64,000 nt of DNA, taken from assembly GCA_947475525.1 (NCBI GenBank), contig CANJMI010000008.1, positions 1-64,000 of the forward strand, read 5' to 3'. This stretch comes from Polyangiaceae bacterium (GTDB lineage: Bacteria; Myxococcota_A; Polyangia; Polyangiales; Polyangiaceae). A model generated the notes under the pieces. That model saw only the letters and a list, made by a program, of their open reading frames with translations. It made no database searches and had not been told where the DNA came from. Shown here piece by piece: positions 43,478 through 51,583 of the stretch; the stretch's first letter is position 1, and every line of letters starts with the position of its first letter. Position numbers and translations under genes: made by a program.

Positions 43478-45271
43478 TCACTTTGCAGGCGACGCTTTGA
43501 GCGCGGCGCGACCTTGCTTCTCGTACACCTTGAACACGACACGTGAACAACCGTGGCGAGCCACGAGCGCGTCTTTGTTGCGCTGTAGCGTGCCGCGAAA
43601 TTTTTCGTACGTGAGTTTCTCGACGGGCTCACCAAGCTGCGTCTTCATGTCGAGGAACTCTTCGTAGACGCGACGCCAATCGGTCTCTTCGTCGTCGAGA
43701 CCGGTGGCCCGAGGGGTCTCGACACGGGCCCCAGCCGCGACCTGCCCGAGCTTGCTGCGCTTCGTGGCGTCGTCGGTGACGGCGGTTGGTTCATCGAATA
43801 CCCGGACCGATTCGCTGCTTGTCTGGTCGACATTCGGCTCGTCCGCGAACTCGCTGCCGCGGTCCATCACGCGGGTCTCTTCATCGAAAATCTTCGGCGC
43901 AGCATCCGCTGCCAGCGGTGCCGCCCGCGGTTTCGGCACGGTTCGCTCCTCAGCGGTTTGCGGGGCCTTCGCCGCGCGCACCGGCAGCGGAGCCTTCACC
44001 GGCGTCGGCACGGAGCCGCCGCGTATGGCGAAAGCGCTCATCGTCGGCTCGGTCGGCAACGGGCCGAGAACCTCATTCAAGTCGGCCGGTCCGCGATCGA
44101 CGCCGGCCGTCGAGGCGACCTTGTCGAGCGCGTCATTGACGAGCGCGGCGAGTTCTTTGTAAGGCCCGCGGTAGGTGGACGGCTTCAGCACATCGAGCGC
44201 ATTGCCCTTGTTGGCGAGCTCGGCCAAGCCGCGCTTGAAGCCCGCCAGCGGGGACGCGTGCTCAACGCCGGTGAGCAGGAAGCCAACCGCCGCGGCTGCG
44301 AGCGCGAGGCCTGCGAGTAGCAGCAGTGGAACGCCGCGCTTTTCCTCGTCGGTCGCACGCGAGTAGAAGTCCGAAGGCGTGCCGATGCGTTCGTATTGGT
44401 GCATCACCGCGAAGCCCGCGCCAAGGTCCCACGCTTCGCCTGGAATGCGCGTGAAGACAGCTCGCACGTCGTAGCCGGACTCACGCCTGACGAGGGTCGG
44501 CTTGCTGCGGCCCTGCTCCTGGTAGCCGTCTTCGGGGCCAAACTTCGCAAGCAGTGCGAAGTCCTCGGCCGCGAGGCGCACGAGATGCGTCTCGGAGGAC
44601 GGAGGCGTGGCCTTGACGAGCGATTTTGCAGCGGCGTAAAACACGACAGCGGCGCCGGTATGCTCAACGACATCACGGGCGAGCGCGTCGTCGACCTTCT
44701 TGCCGGCGACGATCGCTCCAACCGGAGCCGCGCCCGCCTCGGTCTCGACGGGCCGCGCGACGATCCGCCAGAGTTCGTCACCCATCAGCCACGTGTCATC
44801 GCGGATGTAACCGTGAAGCGCGTCGGCGACGACGGGGTAGCCGCCCAGCTCGAAACCCTCGGTAGCCATCGGCTTCTCGAAGTTGTCGCTCGCGACGACG
44901 CGGCCGTGCACGTCAATCGCCCACAGGGCGTCGAACGTGACGAAGTCCTGGGCAAGCTCGCGGTACTTGCGGAGCGCGACGGTGGCCTTGTCCCGGACCG
45001 GCGAATCGACAGACTTCACGGTCTCGGCGGTCTGCGCTTTGCGTAACGCATCGCCGATGTCGGGATTCACCGCGAGCGGCGCTAGCGCATTCGCGCGGCG
45101 AGCAGCGTCATCCTTCATGTAGAGCGAAACGGCCACGGAGGTCGCGTTCAGCAACCGGGCCGAAGCACGCTCCGAGTTGGAGTTCGTCACGCCAACGGCA
45201 ACGTACGAAAGAAAGAGCGCGCCTGCCACGGCGACGCCAACCACCAGGTACCAGAATCGAGAGAAGACCAC
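43478..45271 (-). CDS. membrane sensor-like protein with a MXAN_5187-type C-terminus
   Basis: The 597-residue protein has an N-terminal helix, a large periplasmic sensor region (LWAIDVHGRVVASDN resembles a dCache/single-cache fold), a second helix near residue 320 (VPLLLLAGLALAAAAVGFLLT) and a HAMP-like region. A disordered acidic stretch follows. The last 65 residues match what I recall of myxobacterial MXAN_5187 C-terminal domains (KTQLGEPVEKLTYEKF, then GCSRVVFKVYEKQGRAALKA). No kinase or methyl-accepting domain is seen. GTG start with GGAGG 4 bases upstream. Confidence 0.65.
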   Translation of the reverse strand: MVFSRFWYLVVGVAVAGALFLSYVAVGVTNSNSERASARLLNATSVAVSLYMKDDAARRANALAPLAVNPDIGDALRKAQTAETVKSVDSPVRDKATVALRKYRELAQDFVTFDALWAIDVHGRVVASDNFEKPMATEGFELGGYPVVADALHGYIRDDTWLMGDELWRIVARPVETEAGAAPVGAIVAGKKVDDALARDVVEHTGAAVVFYAAAKSLVKATPPSSETHLVRLAAEDFALLAKFGPEDGYQEQGRSKPTLVRRESGYDVRAVFTRIPGEAWDLGAGFAVMHQYERIGTPSDFYSRATDEEKRGVPLLLLAGLALAAAAVGFLLTGVEHASPLAGFKRGLAELANKGNALDVLKPSTYRGPYKELAALVNDALDKVASTAGVDRGPADLNEVLGPLPTEPTMSAFAIRGGSVPTPVKAPLPVRAAKAPQTAEERTVPKPRAAPLAADAAPKIFDEETRVMDRGSEFADEPNVDQTSSESVRVFDEPTAVTDDATKRSKLGQVAAGARVETPRATGLDDEETDWRRVYEEFLDMKTQLGEPVEKLTYEKFRGTLQRNKDALVARHGCSRVVFKVYEKQGRAALKASPAK

Positions 45272-45279
45272 GGTGCCTC

Positions 45280-46059
45280 CTACTTGCTCTCTTCGGCGGA
45301 TTTTTGCGACTCGGAGACCACGAGAGGCTCGCGGATCTCCTGCTCCTCATTGCCGGGTTTCACTTCGATCGCGAGCCCTTTGCCGACGGGTTTCCCCATG
45401 AAGAACGCTTGCAACTCATAGGCGCCTGGCTCGATGTCGCGGATGACGTATTCGCCATTCATGCGCGGGTAAGCGGTCTGCACGACGCGAGGCTCGACCA
45501 CGACCCACGTCCGCACGCTCGGCGCCAATTGATCGTGGATTTCGTAGACGCCAGGCTTCGGAGCTTTCCAGCTGCGACTGCCTCCGACCTTCGTCTCCTC
45601 GGGTCCAAGGCCACCCTGGCCGATGTCGAAAAGCTTGTGCGGGAAGGGGTCGTGGTTGATAAATTGGAGCGTCTGCCCGTCGGCGACGACCAGGGTCACC
45701 GGGGTCGTTCGTCCGCCACTTACGCCAACAATCGCCGGGGTCGTGCGGGCCGTCGCGGTCCCCGACTTCGTCAACACGGCGAGGCACAACTCGCGCGGGA
45801 GGTAGCCCGTGGGTCGTTGCTGCTTGCCAGCCGACGTCGAGCGCGCCCGGAACGTGTAGCGATGATTCTTCGCGTCGTTCGCCTCGGCCCAGACCGGATT
45901 GATCAAGGTGTCTCCACCTTGGACTTTGCCCTTGATGGCGACCGTCTTCTCCGCGGCAAGCGCGCCGTCCGCGAGGAGTCCTTCGGCAAGGAGCATCGAG
46001 CCGAGCAGGAGGGCAAGCGTGACGCCCTTTGCGTTTCCGTGTGGGATGCGCGCGGTCAT
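45280..46059 (-). CDS. secreted cupredoxin-like protein with carboxypeptidase-regulatory-like domain
   Basis: The 259-residue product has a signal peptide (LALLLGSMLLAEGLLADGALA). Next comes a region with TLQFINHDPFPHKLFDIGQ, resembling cupredoxin-like proteins of the methylamine-utilisation type. The C-terminal beta-sandwich carries YPRMNGEYVIRDIEPGAYELQA (written in two parts: YPRMNGEYVI, RDIEPGAYEL), typical of CarboxypepD_reg domains. Copper ligands cannot be confirmed by eye. It is eight bases upstream of the sensor gene, on the same strand, so the pair may work together. Confidence 0.65.
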   Translation of the reverse strand: MTARIPHGNAKGVTLALLLGSMLLAEGLLADGALAAEKTVAIKGKVQGGDTLINPVWAEANDAKNHRYTFRARSTSAGKQQRPTGYLPRELCLAVLTKSGTATARTTPAIVGVSGGRTTPVTLVVADGQTLQFINHDPFPHKLFDIGQGGLGPEETKVGGSRSWKAPKPGVYEIHDQLAPSVRTWVVVEPRVVQTAYPRMNGEYVIRDIEPGAYELQAFFMGKPVGKGLAIEVKPGNEEQEIREPLVVSESQKSAEESK

Positions 46060-46157
46060 TCGGTGCCGCAAGGTAGCGGAACTGCGGGGCAGAAGAAAGC
46101 GCGGTGGGGGGCGCGTCGAAGCGGCCCGATTCGTCGTGCAAAACGCGAAAGACGGGG

Positions 46158-46163
46158 TAAGCT
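46158..46163 (+). promoter_or_regulatory. possible -10 element of the 6S RNA gene
   Basis: TAAGCT sits 7 bases before the predicted 6S 5' end, in the right place for a -10 box. The -35 region is weak (CGTGCA or a shifted variant). Placement rests mainly on the 6S end. Confidence 0.35.
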
Positions 46164-46167
46164 TCGA

Positions 46168-46390
46168 GTGTTCCCTCTTCCGCTCTCCGTCAGACGACGA
46201 TTAATGAACCCCCTGTAAGGTTGAACCCGGGATGCGAGCGCCTGCCGTGGTGTGCAGCTTGGAATTTTCTCCAAGAAGCCTAAAGCGGCACCAAGCGTCC
46301 CACCTAGCGATCGCTAGGGGTTCAGATCTTTCGCCAACGACCGCGGTGGTCAGGAACGGATGGGGCCGACTTGCTCGGCCCCTTTTTTTT
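46168..46390 (+). ncRNA. ssrS: 6S RNA
   Basis: 6S RNA mimics an open promoter and binds sigma-70 RNA polymerase. The bases show the 6S layout. GTTCC (46170-46174) can pair with GGAAC (46353-46357) for the closing stem, and GAACCCC (46206-46212) with GGGGTTC (46317-46323) nearer the bulge. The central hairpin is CTTGGA/TCCAAG followed by AAGAAGCCTAAAGC, close to the E. coli GAGAAGCCTTAAAAC, and then CACCTAG...GCTAGGGGTTCAG as in E. coli CACCTTGAAC...GTTCAAGGGTTACAG. A terminator ends it. The 5' end is inferred. Confidence 0.85.
46362..46390 (+). terminator. intrinsic terminator of the 6S RNA gene
   Basis: GGGGCCGA (46362-46369) pairs with TCGGCCCC (46375-46382) and a run of eight T follows. 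It is the strongest intrinsic terminator in the window. Confidence 0.92.
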
Positions 46391-46520
46391 GCGTGTTGAC
46401 GGGTAGACCGTGGCGCAGGTGCGACTCAGATGGATCGCTCGTTAACCACTCCGTTGCGTTTCATTTCAGGTCCGTAGGCGCCTCGCAATGCCTGGCACGG
46501 AGTATGCTGACGCGGCGAGC

Positions 46521-47294
46521 ATGAAACCGCTCCTGCTCGTCTCGTTGGTCGCCGCCCTTTTTCCTGCCTGTGTCGGCTCCTCCATCGAGAGCGCGACCGA
46601 CGACGTGACTGAGTCCGGCTGCGAAGCGCGCTTCCATTGGCTGCAGAAGGACGCGTACCGCTCGACCGCCGGGCGAAGTTTCGACTTCTGGCCCGCGCAT
46701 ACGACGACGCAGCTCGAGGTGGTTTGCGACGGAGACATCGTCGCCACGCGCTCGATGGCGAACCACGGCACGGACGTCGGCGCCGTCGATGCGAACGGTG
46801 ACGTCATCCTCGTCGAGACGAAAGTGGTGAGCGGCGTCGCCGGCTCCCGCGCCGAATTGCTCGCGCTCGTCGAGTCGTTCGCGGAATGCGAATGCGACGG
46901 CGCGACGACCTTCTTCAGCCTCGACGCGGGTGATGGGAAAGCCGCGCGCGACCTGATGAACGAGCTCGTCGTCTACTTGGAAAAGAATGTCGATTGCCCA
47001 GACGGCGTAGCGGAGCTCGTGGCGCTTCTCAAGGAAGGCGACGTCGAGAGCGCGCTCGTGGCCCTCCCGAACTGCACCTGGAAGAACGGCACGAGCCTGA
47101 TCGAGGGGTTGGACGCCGCAATCGCGCACATCGCGGAGACGTCGAAGCAGCAGCTCGCCGACTACCACGTGTGCAACAACGACGCGCAGCTTCAGGCGGA
47201 ACTGTTCACGACGTTTGCAACCACGGGGAAGGTTCACGCGTGCGACGCGACGAGCGCCCTTTGCCACGGCCCCGCGTGGTTCTACACGCCCTGA
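46521..47294 (+). CDS. hypothetical lipoprotein, 257 aa
   Basis: The product has a lipobox LFPACVGS (Cys about residue 16) and about 240 residues with 10 cysteines, several in the second half (AECECDG, DCPDGV, NCTWKN, HVCNND). The N-terminal third contains a GRSFDFWPAH..TQLEVVCDGD..VGAVDANGDVILVETKVV pattern resembling a nuclease-like or Ig fold, but I do not recognise the family. The start is ATG 46521; the 11 upstream residues are rejected because the signal peptide begins there. It follows the 6S gene. Confidence 0.6.
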   Translation: MKPLLLVSLVAALFPACVGSSIESATDDVTESGCEARFHWLQKDAYRSTAGRSFDFWPAHTTTQLEVVCDGDIVATRSMANHGTDVGAVDANGDVILVETKVVSGVAGSRAELLALVESFAECECDGATTFFSLDAGDGKAARDLMNELVVYLEKNVDCPDGVAELVALLKEGDVESALVALPNCTWKNGTSLIEGLDAAIAHIAETSKQQLADYHVCNNDAQLQAELFTTFATTGKVHACDATSALCHGPAWFYTP

Positions 47295-47315
47295 CATTCG
47301 ACGCACCCTCCGACG

Positions 47316-48800
47316 TTAGGTCACCGGGACCGCCGAAGGATCCAGCGCTTCGAGCATTCGCTCGACGATCCCACCGAACGCGCCGTTCGAGAGGAGCGCA
47401 ATCGTGTCCCCCGGACGGGCTTCGCGGGCGACGTGACGGACGATGGCGTCGACCGACTCGGGCACCAAAGCGGTGACACCACGGGCCGCGAGGTCAGAGG
47501 CGAGCCGACCGAGGTCGAGCGCTTCGCCCACCGCGATGTCGCGCCCAAGCGGAGCTATCACCACGTCCGTCGCGGAGTCGAACGCCTCGACGTACGCTTG
47601 TTGATGAAGCGCGCGGCAGGCAGTCGCACTGCGCGGTTCGTAGACGGCAAAGAGCCGCCCATGGGGATGGCGCTGCCGCAGACCCGCGAGCGTCTCGCGC
47701 AGCGCCGTCGGATGGTGTGCAAAATCGTCGTAGACGCGGATCCCGTTGGGCTCGCCGCGGAGCTCTTGGCGCCGAGCTACGCCTTCGAATCGAGTGAGGG
47801 CCGACAAAGCGGTCGACACCGGCACGCCGTAACCTTGGCAAGCAGCAGCGAGGGCCGCGGCGGCATTCGCTAAGTTGTGACGCCCTGAAAGCCGCAGCGC
47901 GCTGCGAGGCGCGGCCGTCCCACCGACGTAGAGGTCGAAGGCCTGCCCACTCGCATCGCACTCGGCTGGGGCAATCAGCCAGTGGGGCGGCTGCCCGTGG
48001 TAGTCGTCCCCTTCGACGGCGTACCAAGCGATCTCGGCGCGAGCCGAAGCCAAGACGACCTCGACCACGCGCGCATCGCCGCAGTACGCGACGATCAAGC
48101 CGGACTCGGGCACGCGCTCGATGAAGCCCCGAAAGGCAGCGAGGTACGACGCTTCGTCGGGATAGATGTCGATGTGGTCGTGCTCGATCGAGGTCACGAT
48201 CGCGACCTCCGGTCGGTAGTGCCAGAACTTCGGCGTCTTCTCGAAGAATGCGGTGTCGTATTCGTCCCCTTCGATCACGAAAGCCGGCTGTCGCAAGGTG
48301 TCGCTCTTTCGCCCATCGGCGAGCGGCAAGCGCTTCACACCGAAGCCGGAAGGCAGCTGAAAGCTCGTCGTGAAATTTTTCGGCAGCCCGCCGACGAGAA
48401 ATCCGGGTTCCTTTCCAGCAGCCGACAGCAACCACGCCGCAAGCGACGTCGTGGTCGTCTTGCCGTGCGTGCCTGCGACGACGAGTGGCGAGGTCCCGTC
48501 GAAGATGTGGTCCGAGAGCGCGTGGCACATCGAGCGCACGTTCATGCCACCATCGATCGCTGCACGAGCCTCTGGGTTGTCTTTTCGACAGACGTTGCCC
48601 ACGACGACGAGGTCGGGCTTCGGCTCGAGGTTGGCGGCATGGTAACCGAGCATCGTCTCGATGCCCCAACGCTCGAGCGCCGGTCCCATCGGCGCATGAA
48701 ACGAAACATCGGACCCGGTGACGCGGTGCCCGGCCGCGCGAAAGAGTCCCGCCACCGAGCCCATTCCGGTTCCAGCGACCCCGATGAAATGCACGTGCAT
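47316..48800 (-). CDS. mpl: UDP-N-acetylmuramate:L-alanyl-gamma-D-glutamyl-meso-diaminopimelate ligase Mpl
   Basis: Mpl recycles cell-wall tripeptide by attaching it to UDP-MurNAc, saving new synthesis. The 494-residue product has the Mur-ligase P-loop GTHGKTTTT (residues 110-118), the NIC-type GVAGTGMGSVAG start, EGDEYDTAFF, and the ligand-end GRHNLANAAAALA. These and YDDFAHHPTALRETL distinguish Mpl/MurC enzymes; the overall length and the MurC-versus-Mpl features (GDEYDTAFFEKTPKF) favour Mpl. ATG 48800 has AAGG 7 bases upstream. Confidence 0.93.
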   Translation of the reverse strand: MHVHFIGVAGTGMGSVAGLFRAAGHRVTGSDVSFHAPMGPALERWGIETMLGYHAANLEPKPDLVVVGNVCRKDNPEARAAIDGGMNVRSMCHALSDHIFDGTSPLVVAGTHGKTTTTSLAAWLLSAAGKEPGFLVGGLPKNFTTSFQLPSGFGVKRLPLADGRKSDTLRQPAFVIEGDEYDTAFFEKTPKFWHYRPEVAIVTSIEHDHIDIYPDEASYLAAFRGFIERVPESGLIVAYCGDARVVEVVLASARAEIAWYAVEGDDYHGQPPHWLIAPAECDASGQAFDLYVGGTAAPRSALRLSGRHNLANAAAALAAACQGYGVPVSTALSALTRFEGVARRQELRGEPNGIRVYDDFAHHPTALRETLAGLRQRHPHGRLFAVYEPRSATACRALHQQAYVEAFDSATDVVIAPLGRDIAVGEALDLGRLASDLAARGVTALVPESVDAIVRHVAREARPGDTIALLSNGAFGGIVERMLEALDPSAVPVT

Positions 48801-49035
48801 GGGGTCGCCTTCTAGCACCGACAGGCGGAGCAGGCCGAGCGGGCCGCCGCTCGCCTTTGAAAAAGAGCGCAGCAAACCGGAGGGCGCTCGGGCCGGAGCG
48901 ACGCGTCAGGCGGCTGAGTCAAACCTCCTTAACGTAGAGCGCCGCGGAAGCTCGAAAACTTCCACGGCGCTGTGCCACTCGAATCGAGCGGTCGCAGAAC
49001 TCGGCATCGTGAACGCGACCGGCCGAGCCGTGAGC

Positions 49036-50310
49036 TCAGGGGTAAACGTAACGAACGATCACCACGCCAGAGCCACCCGCTGCGCCGTTGTTCGAGTTGT
49101 TCTCGCCGCCGCCGCCAGAGCCGGTGTTCGGCGCCCCCGCGGTGGCTCGAACCCCTCCGGCACCGCCGTGACCAGCGCCACCTTGGCCGCCGATGGCAAC
49201 GACCGACCCGCACTCATTGCCGCCGCCGCCGCCAGCGGCGAAGTACATCTCGACACCCGAGATGGTGAACTTCATCCCGTCACCGCCGATGCCGCCCATC
49301 TCGTTGCCGGCTTGGGAAGCGCCACCCGCCTTTCCCGCGCCGCCGCCGCCCGACCCGCCGGAGCAGCTGCCGCCCATGCCCGTGCCGCCAGCGTTGCCGT
49401 AGGCCATCCCACCTAGGCCCGGGGTCGCGGCTCCACCGGGGTTATCGGTGTCGCGAGCAGCTCCGCCGCCGGAACCGCCAGCCGTGCCTGGATCGTGAAG
49501 GATCCCGCCGGCGCCACCCCCGTATCCGAGCATCGTCAAGAAAGAGGAGTCTTTGCCGCTGTAGCTCGAATTGTAGCCGACGCTTTCAAGTCCACCGGCC
49601 CCAACCGTGACCATTTTCTTGCCCGCGGCGATGGCAAGGGCCGCGTTGTACACGACACCGCCAGCGCCACCGCCGCCGCCATGCCCGCCGCCGCCGCCAC
49701 CGCCGCCGATGACGAGAACTTCCGCAGTTCGGTCCGTCGCACAGGACAAAAAGCCCGAGAGCTTGAACGTGTGGATGGCGAAGCCGGGCGCCGTGTCGAG
49801 GTCCAAGGAACCGCCCGTGCAGGCGTCGCCGGCCTTGACGCAATCGTTGCCGGATGCGGTGTATCCGGCGTCACACGTGCTGCATGCAACGCCTGTATAG
49901 CCGATGGCACACTCGCACGAACCCACGGCAACGAAGTCCCCGTTGGCGCACGTGTACGGCACCGTGCCGGAATAATGTGCAGCGTCGCACGCGAGGTCAC
50001 CCATGCCACCCGGGACCTGCATTTTTGTGGCGCCATCGAGCGCGAAGGAGCAATCGCCACCGCCGCCCGCGCCGCCCGCGCCGCCCGCGCCGCCCGAGCC
50101 GCCAGAGCCGCCCGCGCCGCCGGAGCCATTGCTCCCACTGGCGCCGCCTGTGCCCGTCGAGCTTGATGCGCTGCTCGAGCTCGTTACAGCAGTTGACCCT
50201 GAGGCGCCGGCGGTCGCGGCGGTGGTGCCGGGGTCGACGACGGTGTTGCACCCGTAAGCGACTGGGGCACAGGCTGCGACCAAAATAAGGCTCGTTGATT
50301 TTGAAAACAT
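49036..50310 (-). CDS. glycine-rich lipoprotein with EGF-like cysteines
   Basis: The 424-residue product has a lipobox VAYGCNT (Cys21), a Ser/Thr/Gly linker and a cysteine-rich EGF-like block (CECAIGYTGVACSTCDAGY). The remainder is glycine-rich, with GGGGGGHGGG, AGGIL and GGSGGGG motifs, closing in GGSGVVIVRYVYP. That ending is common in glycine-rich surface proteins. Low complexity at 50060-50130 encodes part of the linker. Function is unknown; a surface or stalk protein is plausible. The upstream 150 bases are AT-rich and probably hold its promoter. Confidence 0.75.
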   Translation of the reverse strand: MFSKSTSLILVAACAPVAYGCNTVVDPGTTAATAGASGSTAVTSSSSASSSTGTGGASGSNGSGGAGGSGGSGGAGGAGGAGGGGDCSFALDGATKMQVPGGMGDLACDAAHYSGTVPYTCANGDFVAVGSCECAIGYTGVACSTCDAGYTASGNDCVKAGDACTGGSLDLDTAPGFAIHTFKLSGFLSCATDRTAEVLVIGGGGGGGGHGGGGGAGGVVYNAALAIAAGKKMVTVGAGGLESVGYNSSYSGKDSSFLTMLGYGGGAGGILHDPGTAGGSGGGAARDTDNPGGAATPGLGGMAYGNAGGTGMGGSCSGGSGGGGAGKAGGASQAGNEMGGIGGDGMKFTISGVEMYFAAGGGGGNECGSVVAIGGQGGAGHGGAGGVRATAGAPNTGSGGGGENNSNNGAAGGSGVVIVRYVYP

Positions 50311-50464
50311 GGCGCCAACTACCTTATTTGATTAGTTAAGTCAAAAACGCGAGCGACTAAACAGAGTGAGCCTAGAGAACAGCTTACGGACAAGGGCGGA
50401 TGGACCGCGGCTCGGTGCCTAGAGCTTCTCGGCGATGATACGAAGCTCAGCATTCACGAACGAT

Positions 50465-50938
50465 TCAGCTGCGAAAAAGGCCGCGCAACGCATCGACGAC
50501 GGCGCCCGGTAACGCCGCGGGCAGGCTTGGGTGCTCGCGCCGTCCCCGAGCGAGCGCGATGAGGATTTCGGACGCGGTAGAGACGACGCGCACGAGCCCG
50601 CGCGCCTCGAGCGCCCGCGCGAGGTCGAGCTGATGGTCATCGATGACACCCTCGTCCGCGCCTGACCGACGTGGAACGACGACCACATTCCCGCAGTGGC
50701 GCAACGCATCGCGTACGCTCCCGCTGCCGCCATGGCACACGACGAGGTCGGCCGCGCGCATATGGGCAAGCAGCTCCTCGCGCGGGAGGAACGCCACGGC
50801 GCCGGGCATCGCCGGCAGTGGCCCACGCCCGGCTTGAAAGACGAGCCCAAGCTCGGGACGCGCCGCGAGAACGTCCGCTATCAATGCCGAAAAACGGGCG
50901 AACGTACCCGTCGTGCCGATCGTGGCGACGAGCTTCAC
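50465..50938 (-). CDS. PssE/Alg13-like glycosyltransferase subunit
   Basis: The 157-residue protein begins at GTG 50938 (VKLVATIGTTGTFARF). It has the Alg13/PssE-type C-terminal half of a GT-B enzyme: GRGPLPAMPGAVAFLPREELL, then ADLVVCHGGSGSVRDALRHC, which binds the nucleotide sugar, then VVVPRRSGADEGVIDDHQLDL. Alg13-like subunits need an Alg14-like partner to act at the membrane. The GTG overlaps the stop of the upstream Alg14-like gene by four bases. Substrate not known; UDP-GlcNAc or another UDP sugar is typical. Confidence 0.82.
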   Translation of the reverse strand: MKLVATIGTTGTFARFSALIADVLAARPELGLVFQAGRGPLPAMPGAVAFLPREELLAHMRAADLVVCHGGSGSVRDALRHCGNVVVVPRRSGADEGVIDDHQLDLARALEARGLVRVVSTASEILIALARGRREHPSLPAALPGAVVDALRGLFRS

Positions 50939-51438
50939 AAGAGTGGCCCGACGCAGCGCGCCCGCGGATTGACCGAAGCAAGCTCGTCCCACTGGACGAA
51001 AAACGCATCGGCGAGCCGCGCCATCAAGCGCCCGGTGAGCGAGAGCCGCGTCACCGAGGACACGGGTTCGACATAGACCGTAGGGACACCGAAGAGCTTG
51101 CCGGCAAGGGCAGCCGGGACGGCGGGACTCGCTCCACACGTGAGGATCGCGTCGGGACGTTCGCGGGCGACGAGCCGGACAAACTCGACGAGGTTGACGA
51201 GTTGCCGCCAATCACGCTCGGCGTGCGTGACCAAGTGACGCGGCTCGCCAGGCGGTAAAAGGGGGGAGTCATCGTTCAAAACCCACACTCTGCGCCAGTC
51301 GGCGGGGAAGGCTTCCGCGAGCACCATCAAGTCCGCGAGGTGTCCCCCAGGAGACGACACGAGCATCACTTTGCGGCTCACGAATTGAGCCTTCTTTGGG
51401 TCGCTCTTTTCGCTGCGACGACGCTCGCTACGTCTCAT
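50935..51438 (-). CDS. PssD/Alg14-like glycosyltransferase subunit
   Basis: The 167-residue protein has the Alg14-like features: KVMLVSSPGGHLADLMVLAE, RPDAILTCGASPAVPAALAGK, and the conserved VYVEPVSSVTRLSLTGRLM near the end. Alg14/PssD anchors and activates the Alg13/PssE subunit that follows. The ATG at 51438 has GGGG about 9 bases upstream. Earlier in-frame starts would give 172 residues of poor coding character and are rejected. No other exopolysaccharide genes are visible nearby, so the pathway is open. Confidence 0.82.
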   Translation of the reverse strand: MRRSERRRSEKSDPKKAQFVSRKVMLVSSPGGHLADLMVLAEAFPADWRRVWVLNDDSPLLPPGEPRHLVTHAERDWRQLVNLVEFVRLVARERPDAILTCGASPAVPAALAGKLFGVPTVYVEPVSSVTRLSLTGRLMARLADAFFVQWDELASVNPRARCVGPLL

Positions 51439-51583
51439 CGGAACCCCAAGTATAATCAAATACCTAGCGGCACGCGAGATGTCAGGCGAGCGCGCCTTGA
51501 CGGAAGGGATCCGTTTTGGTGTGCTCGCGCATGCCTTCACCAATCCCCGAGGCACGTAACCCGCGGGATGATGGAACCTCCCT

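Noticed and set aside
50060-50130. GCCGCC-type repeat as a CRISPR or satellite
   Set aside because: It is the coding DNA for a Gly-Ala-rich linker of the glycine-rich lipoprotein; the spacing is not array-like.
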